64,000 nt of DNA from Lucifuga dentata. Its lineage: Eukaryota; Chordata; Actinopteri; Ophidiiformes; Bythitidae. Both the position numbers and the translations under genes were made by a program. The stretch covers positions 65,903 to 129,902 of the forward strand of contig VXCM01000054.1 in the NCBI GenBank assembly GCA_014773175.1, in the 5' to 3' direction. The notes under the pieces are model-generated. The model did not search any database and was not told the origin of the DNA. It worked only from the letters and a program-made list of their open reading frames with translations. The first letter of the stretch is position 1, and every line of letters begins with the position of its first letter. This document shows, in pieces, positions 1-38,345 of the stretch.

Positions 1-246
1 CTATGGTGTTGTGGCATCTCTGTGTTGATGCTCCTATACAGCTTCTCCAGCCTCCATTATCAGCCTCCCTCTGATTGTTAACCCCTTTATGGATCAGCGG
101 TCTACGCACGTCCCCTTTTCTCACTACCATTTTCTCTTTAACCCTTTCCTGAACAGAGCCGCTTCCTCCTTTCTTCATCTTTCTTTGAAAGTCCATTTTC
201 TGTCACTCGTTTCTGCTCCCCAGCAGCCTCTCTTCTGTCAGCCAGG

Positions 247-294
247 GAAAAAAAAAAAAAAAAAAAAAAAAAAAAANAAAAAAAAAAAAAAAAG
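247..294. repeat. Poly-A tract with single N gap
   Basis: Homopolymer of A with an N at 277. The N marks an unresolved tract length rather than a base. Confidence 0.8.
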
Positions 295-3200
295 AAAATC
301 ATGGAGGGAAACTGTAGCTTGAGGCTGTTAGCACAATTCCCAGAACTTTTATCATGTGAGACATAATAGACAAGTGTGAAAGGCAGCTACTCTATGGAGG
401 ACAGCTCTTGACTGTGGTGCAGCACAAAATATCCGGGATCATTATGGTTCACCGATCTCCCAACCTAAAAACAAGATTATGTGCCACTGTAGTGAAGTAT
501 AGGAGGCCTGTGTGCACATGTGTTGCATCACATCAATATATGAATACAGATGTGCTGCTTCTGTTTCATTGACTGGAGAAAAGTGGGTTTGGAGCCAGAT
601 AAGAATATTCAATTAGCTTGAGTCTATGGAAGGCCACTGCAGTAGTCAGAGCATGTTAGAGCTGGCTGACATATGGTAAAGGCTCTCTGTTAGAGAACAA
701 GAGCAATGAAACCTGATATCTTCTCATTTCATCTCTTCGGTGTTTCAGTCATTTTCCCACCAGAATATGGAATGTACAATTTGCTCCCCTGGATAACAGT
801 TTCTTTTCGGGATAGTCTCAGAAGCAGCAAGGATAGACGATAAGCAGAACCCAGGGAATAAGAAAAAAAAAAGCGTTCTCGAATGAACACCGTTGGAGAT
901 TAAACACTTTTTATTAGTGTTTTTTTCTCCATGGAAAACCACACACAAGTGCTGCCAAAACCCATTTATGTTAATCATTGGCATTTGAAATTGATATATT
1001 CTCCGTTAGACACTGCTGAGGATTCACTTGACCCTGAAATGCTACAAAATGAGAATTCCCATCACTCTATCTCCCTCTTTCTCCCTCTCCTGTCTTCCAG
1101 CTTCTCCTGTTGGCTCGTGTCCTCCCAGTGTCATAAATCTAACGCAGGACGTTTCCAGGCAACTCTCCAGTCAATCTTTACTGAGTTTGTTGCACTATCG
1201 ATCTGTCCTGTGCTATAGGTTGTCCTGGCTTCTCTCTCCGCTATTGATGTTTTTGCCACGGGGAGAGAAAGAAACTGCCTCAGCCTGAATTTACTGGGGG
1301 CTCGTTTTCAAATGACTTACAGTCACCTCACAATGAAAATAGAAGTTGGCAGGCGGTAACATTTATACATTGATATTGTTGTTGGATTTCACAACAGTGA
1401 AATGCAGTGTGGTAAAAGGAGGGGATGTGGGATTGTAGCATGGGTTATAGGCCACTTAAGGGTGATAATCTCTGTGAAGAATATTTGGCCATTGTGGCTC
1501 AGCTAGGATGACAAATAGCCAACAGGGGAACAGTCACCTAATGAAGATGGTTGAGTCTTCTGGGTCCATATGGACTAAGCTATATTTCAAGCTTTTGTGG
1601 CCTAGCTTGTATGGTTATATTGCTAGTTGGAAGAGGTAGATCTCCATCTGTGTGGGAATGTGTCAAGGAGCGGGTCTGCATCTTCATGAAGGAGTTATCA
1701 GCACAAATCTGGCATCAATCAAGCAATCAGGCTTAATGGGAGTCTATGGAGGGGAGTGGGGTAATACTGTTGATTAAGTAAAATATGGAGGATGCTTTAC
1801 AGAGCTGATTAGTGCAACGCTGAAATGCTCTCGTAGTCCCTTTTCTATGTACAAAGTCAAAACCTCAAAAAGAGTGTTTGTGGAGGTCTTCACATGTTGA
1901 CTGTTGCAGGCTAAACACCAAGAACATTTGAGTCAACATGATTAGAGATTATACAGTACCAGCTTCACATAACTTGACACACACACTCGTCTTAAATTCA
2001 AGTCACCTTCCAAGCAAAGTTCAGGCTAATATTTTCAAGGTTTTTAATCAGGTTTTTAAAATAAAGTTTGAGTCCTTTAAGTCTCTGTCAAAATGAACCA
2101 GCCTTTTCTCTACATACAGTAGGAGAAATTTGCTTGCTCTAAAGTCAATAAACAAAATTCTATGAAAAGTTATTAATAAGCAAGTACACAATCAAGCAAA
2201 TCTTTCAGAAAAAGGTGTAAGGATTTGCTTGATTGTAAGTCATTAACCTGCAAAACCTTTGCAGTAACAGCAATTACATCTGTTCACCTTCACCACTCTA
2301 ATGCACACATTTTCCCAACTAAAACTACTCATGCACATAAAACAATCACAAATCAATTAAGGATGTTTTTTAAAGATAGTAATTGTATATTTACAAGGAA
2401 CAGTTTATTACAAAAATACTAACAATAGCAGGATGATCTGAAAAACATTGTTCACATGAAATCAGTTTTATTAGAATAAACTGTCCAATTCCATAAGAAA
2501 TTTCAATCATTTCAAAAGAATTGATGGGGTTAAGCTTTTTGACAGATGCAAATTCGACATGTCAAGGCGCTTCATGATTTTGGGGATTTTTGGGGAATAT
2601 TTATGTTGTCTGTGTGTTGACCTCAGCTACGTGGAAGAACACACACTACTTGACCTCTACTGCTTTTTTGCCATTTATGAGCACGTACAATGCAAACAAA
2701 CTTGCTGTGGTTCGGCTGACCCTGCTGGCAAGTTTCTATGTCATATGTGTTTCCCAGGGAAATCGTTTTAGATAAAGACCCACTGTAATGAACCTCTTAT
2801 GCAATATTTTACCCAAGTGTATTAACAAACACGATAAATTAGATTTTTGGACATTTTAGTTTTTAGTCACCTTAGATCAAAGACACTGATCAAAAATCTA
2901 TATGTTTAGAAACTGTTGTTTTGTTTCCTATTTTGTATATGTTACAAAGCTGCAGGCAAATATGATTTCATGTAAATTTTGCATCTTAGCTGCCATACAC
3001 ATCCTTTGCATCAGTTTGCACCAATTGCAAACAGATGCACTTGTGCATTTGTAGACTCAGCTTTGGTGAAAAATTAAATTTGAGGAAGAAACTGGAGCTT
3101 CTGATTTAGTGCAGAAAACCAGTTTATCATTGCATTACTGCAGCTGCCCTCGTGTCAGGCCGTGAGGCTTTGCTTTGACTGTAATGAAGAAGGACTTATT

Positions 3201-4109
3201 GATGGAATTAAACCAATAAAAAATGGCCTCTATGAATCTCAACAAAAGGAGGAAGGACAAGCTGTTTGCTCCAGTAACATAACATTTAACTTTGTCTGAC
3301 TGCTTGATCTGTTTAAATTATTGACATTCTTAATGTTTCAGTGTTTAATTATCAGACATGCTGCATGTGTGTAACGATTTGCTCTTCTTGTTTATGACTG
3401 ACAAACTGCTCTTGGAGCCACATGGCTGTTTGTGATTTGGTATTATGAATGTTACAGATGATATTTGGGGGCTGTGGCTGTTTGTGGTTTCTGCGCTCTT
3501 TGGCAGATGTAAGATTGAGCTTGTTAAGTTCTGGTTAGTGAGTTTTGATGATGCTTTGCTGTCTGTCACGGAGTTCTGTGGTTCTCTCTTTCCTCCCATG
3601 CGCTATCACGCATCTTTTTACATGGAACTTGATTGTGCAACAAAACAAATTTTTTCAGTTGTATTATTTGAGGCATGCAGTTACTTAATTACGATCCCAG
3701 ATTAATAAAAATGTGGCACATGTATATTATGATGAAATGTGTGTAGCTTTATACATGGTGGTAAATTTCTTGTTGGGTTGTTCTTTCTTGCTGGGATGTA
3801 GGCTGACAGAGCATCTGCAAGTCCAGAGCAACTAAATCACAACTACAAACACGAACATACTGTACGTTATCAAATTTCTAGCTCCCACTGACTGAAATCC
3901 GTTGTTGCTGCAGTTGTTTCTGGCCTTTAGGATCATTTTCCTCTCTCTCAGGGTCAAACTTATTTATCTTATTTGCTAAAAAGTTCTGCTCATCTCTGAC
4001 AAAATGTTTATTGTTTCACCACATGCAGGGGGACGTGCATGATCGTTACCATCAGCCTATCAGATGGAGTTTCAATATAGAAATTGAACAGTCTCACTTA
4101 AACTAATGA

Positions 4110-4614
4110 GATAAAAATACCAATACTAGTGGTTTTTCATGTTTAAGCCCAATAAATACTACCCGTGTGTGTGTTTCGCTGCTGACAATCATTTTACAAA
4201 ACATAAAACAATATTTTAATTTTCCTGTTATTTTGCCAAATCATCTTATCTTTCAAAATTAAATATTCGGGTGATACACCCATCTTAAAATTCGGTCATT
4301 TTTAATTTCTTAAAGCCAGCCTCTCCTGGGTCTACATTCCCTGTCAGAGACATGCTTTGTCTTCTGTGCAGCTCCATGTTGGACCAGCTAAATAAAGTCA
4401 CTTCAGTTTCACAAAAAAATGTAATAGTGTCTACAACTTGATTTTAATAACATACTGGAATAAACTAATGGCAGTTTGGAAAATAGGAAAAACACAATTC
4501 TAACGTTTACCACTCCAGTAGTAGGTTTTGGGAAATGGTGGTCAGTCAGTAACATATGCAGGCTGTTGAAATCAAATGCTTAAACATGCAAAAACCACCG
4601 GTATAGTCCCTTAA
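4110..4614. mobile_element. Inverted-repeat DNA transposon family A, degenerate copy 1
   Basis: Both ends carry diverged forms of the family's terminal inverted repeat: a left end reading into CATGTTTAAGCCCAATAAAT, and a right end with CATGCAAAAACCACC then TATAGTCCCTTAA. The interior shares the segments AATCATCTTATCTTTCAAAA and AATTAAATATTC with the copies at 45.2 and 55.7 kb. There is no transposase frame, so it is non-autonomous. Confidence 0.6.
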
Positions 4615-5181
4615 CAACAACTGCAGTAAAATTTGTTTTAGGTTATGCATTCATCAGATATCCCCTACTCAAACGCGTTAAATGTAAAAATAAAACAGAC
4701 TTTACCGCAGCTACAATACGCCTTTGATTAGCCATAGCTTTTGTTGCAGATTCTGGAGGAACCAAACTTAAAGGAGAAATGCTCCAGGGTTCGAAACAAA
4801 CACACAAAACAAACTAGGTGAGAAAACACCCTAACACTCATAAACTAGCTTCTGAGATATTTTGAATAACGGGCGCTGTGCATGTTTTATCTGCTGGAGT
4901 ACCACTTATGACAGTTTCATGCAACAAAGCCCTTCACTGGATTATTCACTACGACTCATGTAAACACAGCACAGTGTCCCACGATCTGGTCCAGATAAAT
5001 TTAGCGCATATCAACAACTTCAAAGTTTAATTTTGACCCCGATCTACAAATCGAATGTCTAACAACCCCCACTTTAATTTGCTGGAAATTATAGAGTATC
5101 TTCCTAATGAGGCTGTCGGTGTCCCACAGGGAGAGCAACCCCCCATCAGATTTAACCCCATTCTCCCCAGGAGCTAGTTTT

Positions 5182-5184
<3 letters not shown>

Positions 5185-5215
<31 letters not shown>
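5185..5215. repeat. (CA)n microsatellite
   Basis: About 15 uninterrupted AC units. The Val-Cys frames predicted over it are artefacts of the repeat. Confidence 0.9.
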
Positions 5216-5220
<5 letters not shown>

Positions 5221-6204
5221 ACCTTGTTGGATCCTAATTATATAGCATTTATAACAGTATTATGTTTCAGTTGAACACCTTGTGGATTATTAGGCAGAAT
5301 ACTGACACGTTCTCGCAGGAATTAGCTGTACGCTTATGTCTTCTTTCATGGTGGTTTTCTCTGATATTTGGAGACCGAGCTTTGCGAGAAGGTAATGATA
5401 TCTCTGTTATAGAACTACCAAGTTTCTAACTGTGGGTTGTGTGCAGAGTGAAATGATCATTTTTGAAACAGAATTAAATCTGATGTATTTTCTTTTGATT
5501 TGATTGCGCATATCTACACTTAATAAAGCCACAACCCAGCAATTATCACGCTCTTATCAACCGCTTGAGCCGTTTAATATCATGTACACATAGTAGCTAC
5601 AGTTCTCTCTGTTTGTTTTGTCCTTGTATTACTGTATATATTTTTTTTTATCACATTGCAAATACACAAAAACTAAAGATTATGACTACAGGATATTATA
5701 TGAGGAGAGAAGGAGATCTTTAAATGATCCCAGTGTGGATTGGAACATATAAAGTATTGTCAGATGATACACATTATACATGACCTGAGTGCTCCAGGTG
5801 GTGGTGATGGTCTACCAGTGGGGTTATCAAACATGGAGCATCCATTACAGCTTCCATTATAGTGCATTATGTTTCATTATGTTTCATTTAATTACAAGCA
5901 ACAGACTATGAAGACCCAGCGGTCAATTCAAAACCATTTCAGGTCTTTTTATAGTAATACAAACAAGTGATTCTTGGGGAAGTCGGGCTCAGAGTAGATC
6001 TGGGCAATAATGACTGAATCAGATATAATTATTTGACTCATTACCTCAACATTGATGCTATGACAAGTGCCGATGGTGCTTTTGTATGATAAGTCAAATT
6101 ATAACGTGCATTGGTCTTGAAGAACACATTGTTAGTAATATGGATATGAACTAGCAAATGCATCATTTCGCTCAGCAAGAACAGTTATTTAAGTGTAATA
6201 AGGG

Positions 6205-6745
6205 CTTACCGTTAATTTTGCACGTTTGAACCCAATATATACAACCTGCATAAACCTGACATTACTGCCAATCATTTTCCAAAACATATTACTGCAGCAG
6301 TAAATTAGAATTGTTTATTCTACCTTCCAGACTGTCATTGGTTTGAATTCATTCCAGTATGCTATTAAAATCAGCTTGTAAAAACTTGAAACATGCTTGA
6401 GATTAAAATTTTTTTTTGAAGTTAGTTTATTTAACTGGTGCAACATTGGGGCTAAACGGAAGAAAATGTATGTCTCCGCCAGACAATATAGTCCCAGGAG
6501 AAGATGGCTTTTACTGAGAAATTTAAAACGACTGTCCCATTTACATTCGGATGTACGTGTTGGCATTGAATTTTAAGGTAGATGTTTCATCTGAACATGT
6601 GATTTTGAAAGATTAGAGATATGACAAACTAACCAGAAAATGAAAATCCAGTTTTATTTTTTGGAAATTCTCTGGCAGTAACGTAACATGTATGCAGGTT
6701 TTATTTATTGGGCTTAAACATGCAAAATCACCCCAGTATGGACCA
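6205..6745. mobile_element. Inverted-repeat family A, copy 2 (opposite orientation)
   Basis: The left end reads GCACGTTTGAACCCAATATA and the right end GGGCTTAAACATGCAAAATC, which are near reverse complements of each other. The segment after the left end (CTTCCAGACTGTCATTGG, then an ATTCCAGTATGCTATTAAAA run) matches the reverse complement of the right half of the 55.7 kb copy. The element therefore sits in the opposite orientation to copies at 45 and 55 kb. Confidence 0.6.
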
Positions 6746-7219
6746 GACCAGAAAAAAAACAACTATATCAACCCAGAAAATTCAAGTGTCATATCACTGT
6801 ATTAAAATTAAATTGCAAATGCAGTCACTTTAGGAAGCACGATGTGATGCTGTAGCTGCACAGCTTCTACAGAAGAGGCAAGCTTCCAAAATTCACATTG
6901 AGTATCGCTGCATGGGATCTGTGCTTGGTGTGCCAGCTGCAGCTACAACGTCACTTTGCTGCCAAATCACAGAGTCGATTTTATTCTGTTGCAGCACCAC
7001 TAGTGTCACACTGAAAGCCAACAAAAGCATCAACAGACAGATGTGGACAGATGTGATATGCTTTTCATTTCACTGTAATGCCGTTAAACTTGTTTTTTTT
7101 TTGTTTGTTTTTTTGTATATATATATAAATCATCTATTGTAATATATATAGAAATAATTGCAGCAGGTCAGATTCTCACCTTTAATCCAGTCTATATATT
7201 TAGGGAAAAGAGTTATTAT

Positions 7220-7556
7220 AAAAAGGATGATTTTAACTTTATTTAACCGGCCCAACATGGAGCTGTACAGAAGACAATATATGTCTCTGCCAGGGAATAT
7301 CGTTCCCGGAGAAGACGGCTTTAACAGAGAAATTAAAATGGCCATCCCTTCTACATTTGGGCTTATGTGTTAGCAGGGGAAACATTAAATTTTAAGGTGG
7401 GTATATGACCTGAACATTTGGCTTTGAAAGATTAGGAGCTTTAGCAAATAACAGGAAAACTAAAATCCAGTTTTATCTTTCATAAATTGTTAGTAACATG
7501 CATGTGGGTGGTATTTACTGGGCTTAAACATGCTAAATTGCAGGTATGGTCCTTGA
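7220..7556. mobile_element. Inverted-repeat family A, partial copy 3
   Basis: This shares with copy 2 the interior around CCAGGAGAAGATGGCTTT (here CCCGGAGAAGACGGCTTT), the segment AAAATCCAGTTTTAT, and the right end GGGCTTAAACATGC followed by GTATGGTCCTTGA. The left terminal repeat is not recognisable, so the copy appears truncated. Confidence 0.5.
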
Positions 7557-8368
7557 AAAACTGCCCAAAAGTGCCTTTTCACCTATGCATTTGGGGGTTT
7601 CACATGAAAGTTTCACAAGGGCTAAATTTATGCTGGAATAAAAAGATGCTGCAGACATCTCTATCTTATTACTGTCTGAAAGTCTGAAGTCTGGAAGTCT
7701 GATCTTTTTTTAAACAGGCGAAAAATCTGTCAGTGAGATTATTTCAATCAGTTCCTAGTACAAAGCAACTTATTTTGGGAAATTCAGGAGCACATAAAAA
7801 AAAAATCCCACATGAAACATCTGGCTCTACCACAGCCCTCAGAGAGCTTTGATGCAGTATTGTGCTGCAGAAACTGGTTTCCCTCCGTCTTTGTGGAGTA
7901 ATGATGCACATGCTGGTCAGGGATGGACGGAGAAGCCCTGATGCCCGCTGGCCTTTCAGAGAAATGTGACAGCGTCTCGGGTGCAGGGACAAACTGGAGA
8001 GTGTAGCCTGCAGCTCTCAATCACTCCAGGGGCTGGCAGAGACACCAACAGGGAGCCGTCTTCCTCCTTTTTCATTTGTCTCTCTCTATTTCTTGTTCCC
8101 TGAACGTCTATAATGTCTCTGTCGCTACCTTGTTTTGTTGTGCTGCCTTTTACCTTGTTCATCTTTTCTCTTTCGTCAGCCTCCATTCACGTCAGCCTCT
8201 GTCAGTCTGTTTTAGACACACATACACACACAACGCACACAGATCTTCCACCATTCTTCCTCTCGCTTGTTCTGTAGCTGCAAACTGTCTGCGTCAATAT
8301 CAAACCTAATCCATTGCTCGGTGCCTGATGCTCAGCTTGTTCAACTAGCACACATATGCACTCGTCCA

Positions 8369-8499
8369 CCCACACACCACCACCACCCACACCTACACAC
8401 GTACACATGCACACACAAACAAATTGACGCCACNCCCACACACCACCACCACCCACACCTACACACGTACACATGCACACACAAACAAATTGACGCCAC
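8369..8499. other. Assembly artefact: 65-bp exact duplication around N at 8434
   Basis: Bases 8369-8433 and 8435-8499 are identical and separated by one N. This is the same signature found at nine other places in the window and is best read as two contig ends that overlap but were not merged. The sequence is CA-rich and non-coding. Confidence 0.85.
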
Positions 8500-8644
8500 A
8501 CATGTTCTCTCACGCGCACACACAATGCTCACTGAAAACACTTGATAATTTACAATGCACATTTCCATTTTTAGGGCACAGACACCTTCACAATTTGCTG
8601 CTCGGCAGGCACGGGCAATATCAATGAATGAGGATTTCGCTATT

Positions 8645-8667
8645 AGAGAGAGAGAGAGAGAGAGAGA
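8645..8667. repeat. (GA)n microsatellite
   Basis: About 11 GA units. Confidence 0.85.
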
Positions 8668-9167
8668 ATAAATAGGCAGAGAGTTGCATTGCATTCATTT
8701 GAGCTGTTCTGCACTGAGGCTTTTCAATTTGATTATGAGGCTCCATTTCATAGGCCTGGACACTGCGTGCCATTCAGAATGAAATTGAGCCGTTGCTCGG
8801 CTGGACGGACAGCCTCCCAGTGTCTCCTCTCGNGGATCAGCGGATGACAAGGGCAACAGCTGCCCTTCCGCCGCACTTTTTTGTCAGCGTGCAGGGGAAA
8901 TGTGAAAAGCGATGGAACTCGGGTAGCCGGCTAAGTGGGTGAGCGTTTGGAATTGATTGAGTGCTTTGAGGTTTTGGAATGCGATGTGAGGACTCCTGCT
9001 GCAAAGTCTGTAAAGAACTCTTGAGTTTTACCGAGGGAAAAAAAAAATCAGGTGCAGATTCAGTTGTTGGTACTTTTGAGTTTATCTTAATTGTCCCACT
9101 TCAGTGTGCAGACACAGACATTCTGTTTCTTTCTTGTTTTCTCTCTCTTTCGTATAATTTCCGGCAG

Positions 9168-9257
9168 CAAAGAACTTTTCCTGCCATTAGACAAAAAGTG
9201 ACTGATGGTACAGCATTAGAGTCACTCCTGACCTGGATCAATGATCGGCAGAAACAG
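9168..9257 (+). CDS. Candidate upstream coding exon of kcnn1 (unproven)
   Basis: Ninety bases open in one frame (30 codons) lie between a pyrimidine-rich acceptor ending CCGGCAG and a GTAACT donor. Both ends are phase 0, so this would join in frame to the exon beginning at 13017, which itself is open upstream of the conserved SK1 Met. The encoded peptide starts QRTFPAIRQKV and ends WINDRQKQ; I recognise no domain in it. Known SK2 and SK3 proteins carry long N-terminal extensions, so an extra upstream exon is plausible. The frame alone is short enough to occur by chance, and no start codon further upstream has been tied to it. Confidence 0.25.
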
Positions 9258-10169
9258 GTAACTAAAGCTCAGGATGTAACAGCAGCCCCGGATGCATCAG
9301 TCCACTTCATTTACGTTACTGAAACAAGCTTTGATGGGACGTTCTCCTTTTACCTCTCAGGCACCTGTGTGGTCCTTAGACTGTCACAACACGGACATAT
9401 TACTCTGATTGATTGTCATGTAATTAGCTATCGGAAACCAAATTAGGGCTTCATTTTGTGTCATATTTCTCAGTGTTCAGAGCGCATGAAATTTTTTAAA
9501 AGAATTTTTGTTTAAAAAAAAAAAAAGACTTATGGTTTTTATAGTTTTGGAATTAGCACCACACTAACATGATGACGTGAGGAGCCAATAACTTTGCAGA
9601 GCTACATTATACCAGCTTGGGCTTCTCTAAGTCTGGAAAGTGAGTCTGGAAAACATCCACTTATGAACTGAAATATCTGGTCAGATACAGATCAATGAAT
9701 ACTTGGATCAAAACTTACCTTGCAGCTTCTCCAAACTCATGAATCTTGTTAACAGTTACTAAGATATTCCAGTTCTACAAAACAGCTGCCTGTTTGCCTA
9801 ATGTTTTTAGAAAGTCATTTTGATGTTTAATTTTAGGTACATTTTATATTTGCTGACCTAACATGCTTAGTATTTCAGATTTGAAAACTAGATGCAAAGG
9901 CCAGTTACAGCCAAGGATTAGTGTGTTTTTTCGGTCATTGTGCTGCATTCATGTTCCGTCTCAGTGGTGATTTGGTGCAGCATAATGAAGCAGCATTTGA
10001 TGCACCTTTCTTCCATTAAAAAAAAACTAATTAAAAATAAGAATTCATGACCGGTGATGTCATTTTTGCCTGAAGCTCCAAATTCACAGGTCAGAGTTCA
10101 GAATTTGGAAGTTCAGAAGGTCACTTTATGCCACACGACTATACATTCAGACTCAGTAAGTTTACATGC

Positions 10170-10440
10170 AGTCAGTATTGGTCTGTACTGCGATAAAGAC
10201 AATAACGCAAGTAAAATGCATACATAGATGGAATTAATAGAATTCTGCGGTTCACCAAACATACATGAGCATCCACTAGGTGAGGTGCCGTACTCCGATT
10301 AGGACTTTTATATACCAGAATAAATTGATTTACAATTGCATAATCTAGATCTGTTACCCAGAGTAAGCTTACTCCGATTTCTGCCAATTTCAGTCTTAAT
10401 TAAGATGTAAAGTAAGTAAAGTCTGAAAAACTGATTTAAT
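10170..10440. repeat. Dispersed repeat family B, copy 1
   Basis: It shares with 30.61-30.97 kb the blocks GTCTGTACTG, GGAATTAATA, ACATGAGC/ACATGACC, ATTGATTTACA and GAAAAACTGATTTA in the same order. A third copy near 31.4-31.9 kb is interrupted by a transposon. No coding capacity. Confidence 0.5.
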
Positions 10441-13044
10441 ACCTTAAAGAGTGTACTTGTACTGATTGACACATCTGTTGTTGGTAATCCTGCAGTCTGG
10501 ATGCTGAAGTTCAGCCTCTGTCTGACAGTGTGAATAAAGAATATTCAGACTACAGCCAGCACACTGAAAGCGGCCTTATCTTTGTAGTTTATCACATCCA
10601 TCCACAGCACAGAGCAGTGGAAAGCTTACTTGGAAGATGACTAGCAGTACAAGGACCATGCATCTGTTATGTAATGATATTCAAAAGCAATGTGTTGTCT
10701 GTTCTTTAAGCAAAGATATTTGACACCGACAAATCCACAGAAGCCAGCCGTTTGCATCAAATCCTTTTATTCATACATGAAGGAGAAGTAATTGAATGTG
10801 CTTGGTGTTTGAGGTGCAGCAAACTCGATCACAGTAGTGTGGGACCCTAATCATTGCTGTTGTAGCAGCATTTCCTTCTCGCCAATTAAGCTGAAATTGC
10901 AAGAAGTCATTTTCTGCAGAGTGGGCACAGTTTATTTCTGTGCACAGAGAGATTACATCCAGGACAAAATTACTAGCAAGATATTTTAATCCAGGTAGTT
11001 CCAGCCATGCTGATCATTTTCTACAGCATACAGTATATGCAGCCTTTTGCCAAAACTGAACTGGTTTATCTTCTGATTAATGTAGTAATAAGGGAGCTTG
11101 TTAGCTTGTTTCTTTTGTTGCTGTTCTTCTTTTTTCTATTCTCATATAAATAGCACCATCTCCATATCAGCATCTATTTCTGCTGTATTTCCTATCATTC
11201 AAACTTAAAGTTCACTGCACAGTCTTCCAAAGTCCTAATGGCACAGATTAAAAGCTGTTTAATAAAGAAAAGGGGATTAGAAACACACTAGGCTGCACTA
11301 ATCCTTAACCTTTAGTCCTGTTCTCATGGAGCCACAATATGCTCAAGATGATAGCATCATAAGACTGGAGTTAGTAAATTTCCATTAGGGTCGTCCTTCT
11401 TTATTCCCACCAGCACATTTAAAGGCATTAGGCATGCTTTGTCAAGACTAATAAAAAAAAGGGCCAGGCAGTGCTATCACACTCCCCTGACTTGTTTCAG
11501 AAAAAGCAGTGTTCCATGTGAAGTTTTCATAACGTATTATGATAATCTGCAGGAGTCTCTGGAGGGCAGCAGATAGACGGGCAGATAGATGCTTCTAGGA
11601 TGACTGTTCGACATGGATGGAACATTTTCTGTCTGCATAGAAGCAGGCTCACATCTGCCAAGAACAGAGTAAAGCAAATTATTTTCGGTTATTTTTCTAG
11701 ATTTTCTAGATTATTATTGAGTGGGATAGGTTTATTTGATTTTCCTGGAATTCTTTAAAGATGAAAGATTTTTAGGGGATTCTTTGAGTTTTTTTTTCCC
11801 CTATAATTAAGATTTTTCTTAAATTAAGTAAAAAAAAAAATCAAGTCATTTGAGACAGGCTCGAAAGAAGAATTGTAAAATTAAGATATTTAAGGTGTAT
11901 TGTATCGCAGCTGATTCAGTTTAGAAGTTATATTCTTGTGCGTCATGGCAAAACTTTACAATACAATACTACACAATACTGTTTAGCATGTGTTCTGAAG
12001 CTTATGCGTGTCCAGCAAGCGAGAAACTCTAAAAACGGGATAAAGTTTTGCATGACTGCATGACTATTTTTATTTTTCCAGCATTTCAACAAATGTTTGG
12101 CTTAATGCAATTTCGAAAGTTTCTTGCCCTTAAGTTGCCTTTTACGTCAGAAGAAAGAAGATGTACAACCTCTAGCATCGTTTTGCTAACAGAAAGGTTG
12201 CCCTCCTTTCTTTCTCAAAATAGCGAGAGTCTCACATTTAGTCTCTGTTGCATGGCTGATTTAAGAAGGTCCGCTCTCTCCTCGTCTCTCCTCTCTTTTG
12301 GATGGCCCGCTGCTCGTCTCTGCAGAGAAGAGTGTTTCTCTGACAGCAAACAGGGCCATGCCAAGCATTAATCATTCATATCTAAATTTGTGCAGTGCAA
12401 AGATTCAATTTTCTGCACTTTGTAGGGTCCACTATTGCTTATATGGTTTTATTTATACATCAAGCTCGATTCATTATTTACATGTTTTAGAGTCATTCAA
12501 TTTTGATGCCACTTTCTTGAGAAAAAGCTGGCACGCATGCAATGTACTGTGTAATAAACACCTAAATTTAAAAATAATAATAGGAGTTTTTGTTTTAATT
12601 TAACTGTAACCTATTGCAGTGCTTTTCATTCTCTGTGCAGGTCCAGTTCGGGCCGACACAGGCCAAAATGAAGATGTCCTGTTAGTGGCTCAAGGGAAAA
12701 TGCCCTTAAGTGCTTGGCCTTATCAAACTGCGAAACAGAAGGAAAACTGACATGTTATGCTCATATCATGTTATATTTCTACACGTCCTGTTGGAGCACT
12801 AAATCTGTCTGCTTTTATAACTGAATTTGTTTTGTAAGGTCCCTCCATCTCTTTGCCCTCTCCAGAGCCACAGAGATCTTACCTCCCACATTGGTGCTCT
12901 AAATAAAGTCTATACCTGTGTGTGCGCGTGTGTGTGGTGTGTGTGTGTGTTCAGCCTGCTGTCAGTTTACACCTTCTCCATTGTATTCATTGTGTCTCTC
13001 TCCTTCATATACTCAGGCCACTACTGAGCGGAAGAAGCTGAGCC

Positions 13045-13098
13045 ATGCTGGATCCAAGCCCTCCCTCTCCGAGAGCAGCAGCCGACTCCCTCAGATAG
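13045..13098 (+). other. Short uORF ending two bases before the conserved kcnn1 Met
   Basis: An ATG at 13045 opens a 17-codon frame, in a different frame from SK1, that stops with TAG at 13096-13098. The conserved Met codon follows after CC. It matters only if translation starts at that Met; if the exon is read through from upstream, this is not an uORF. Confidence 0.35.
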
Positions 13099-13164
13099 CC
13101 ATGAACACCTGCAAGTACAATGGCGGCGTNCTCCGAGAGCAGCAGCCGACTCCCTCAGATAGCC

Positions 13165-13193
<29 letters not shown>
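13067..13193. other. Assembly artefact in kcnn1 exon: 63-bp duplication around N at 13130
   Basis: 13067-13129 equals 13131-13193. It duplicates the start codon region, so two identical Met-Asn-Thr-Cys starts appear (13101 and 13165). Only one is real. Confidence 0.92.

Positions 13194-38345
<25,152 letters not shown>

Larger units (their letters stand above)
1..13016. other. Upstream region / 5' part of kcnn1, mostly non-coding
   Basis: This stretch lies before the first recognised kcnn1 exon. I see AT-rich non-coding DNA with three copies of an inverted-repeat transposon family (4.1-7.6 kb), one copy of another dispersed repeat (10.2-10.4 kb), CA and GA microsatellites and a poly-A tract interrupted by an N at 277. 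Open frames here are short and have no recognisable domains. One phase-compatible candidate exon near 9.2 kb is listed separately. A moderately CpG-containing stretch at about 8.75-8.95 kb, with an N at 8833, could hold a 5' exon or conserved element, but nothing in it proves this. Confidence 0.5.

Noticed and set aside
8202..8694. Cys/Val-rich and His/Thr-rich frames on both strands
   Set aside because: They are translations of CA/GT-rich repeats and of the duplicated 65-bp block, with no domain.
12048..12371. 107-codon open frame before kcnn1
   Set aside because: No recognisable domain, no phase-matched splice sites leading to the 13017 exon, and low-complexity Ser/Leu composition; treated as chance.
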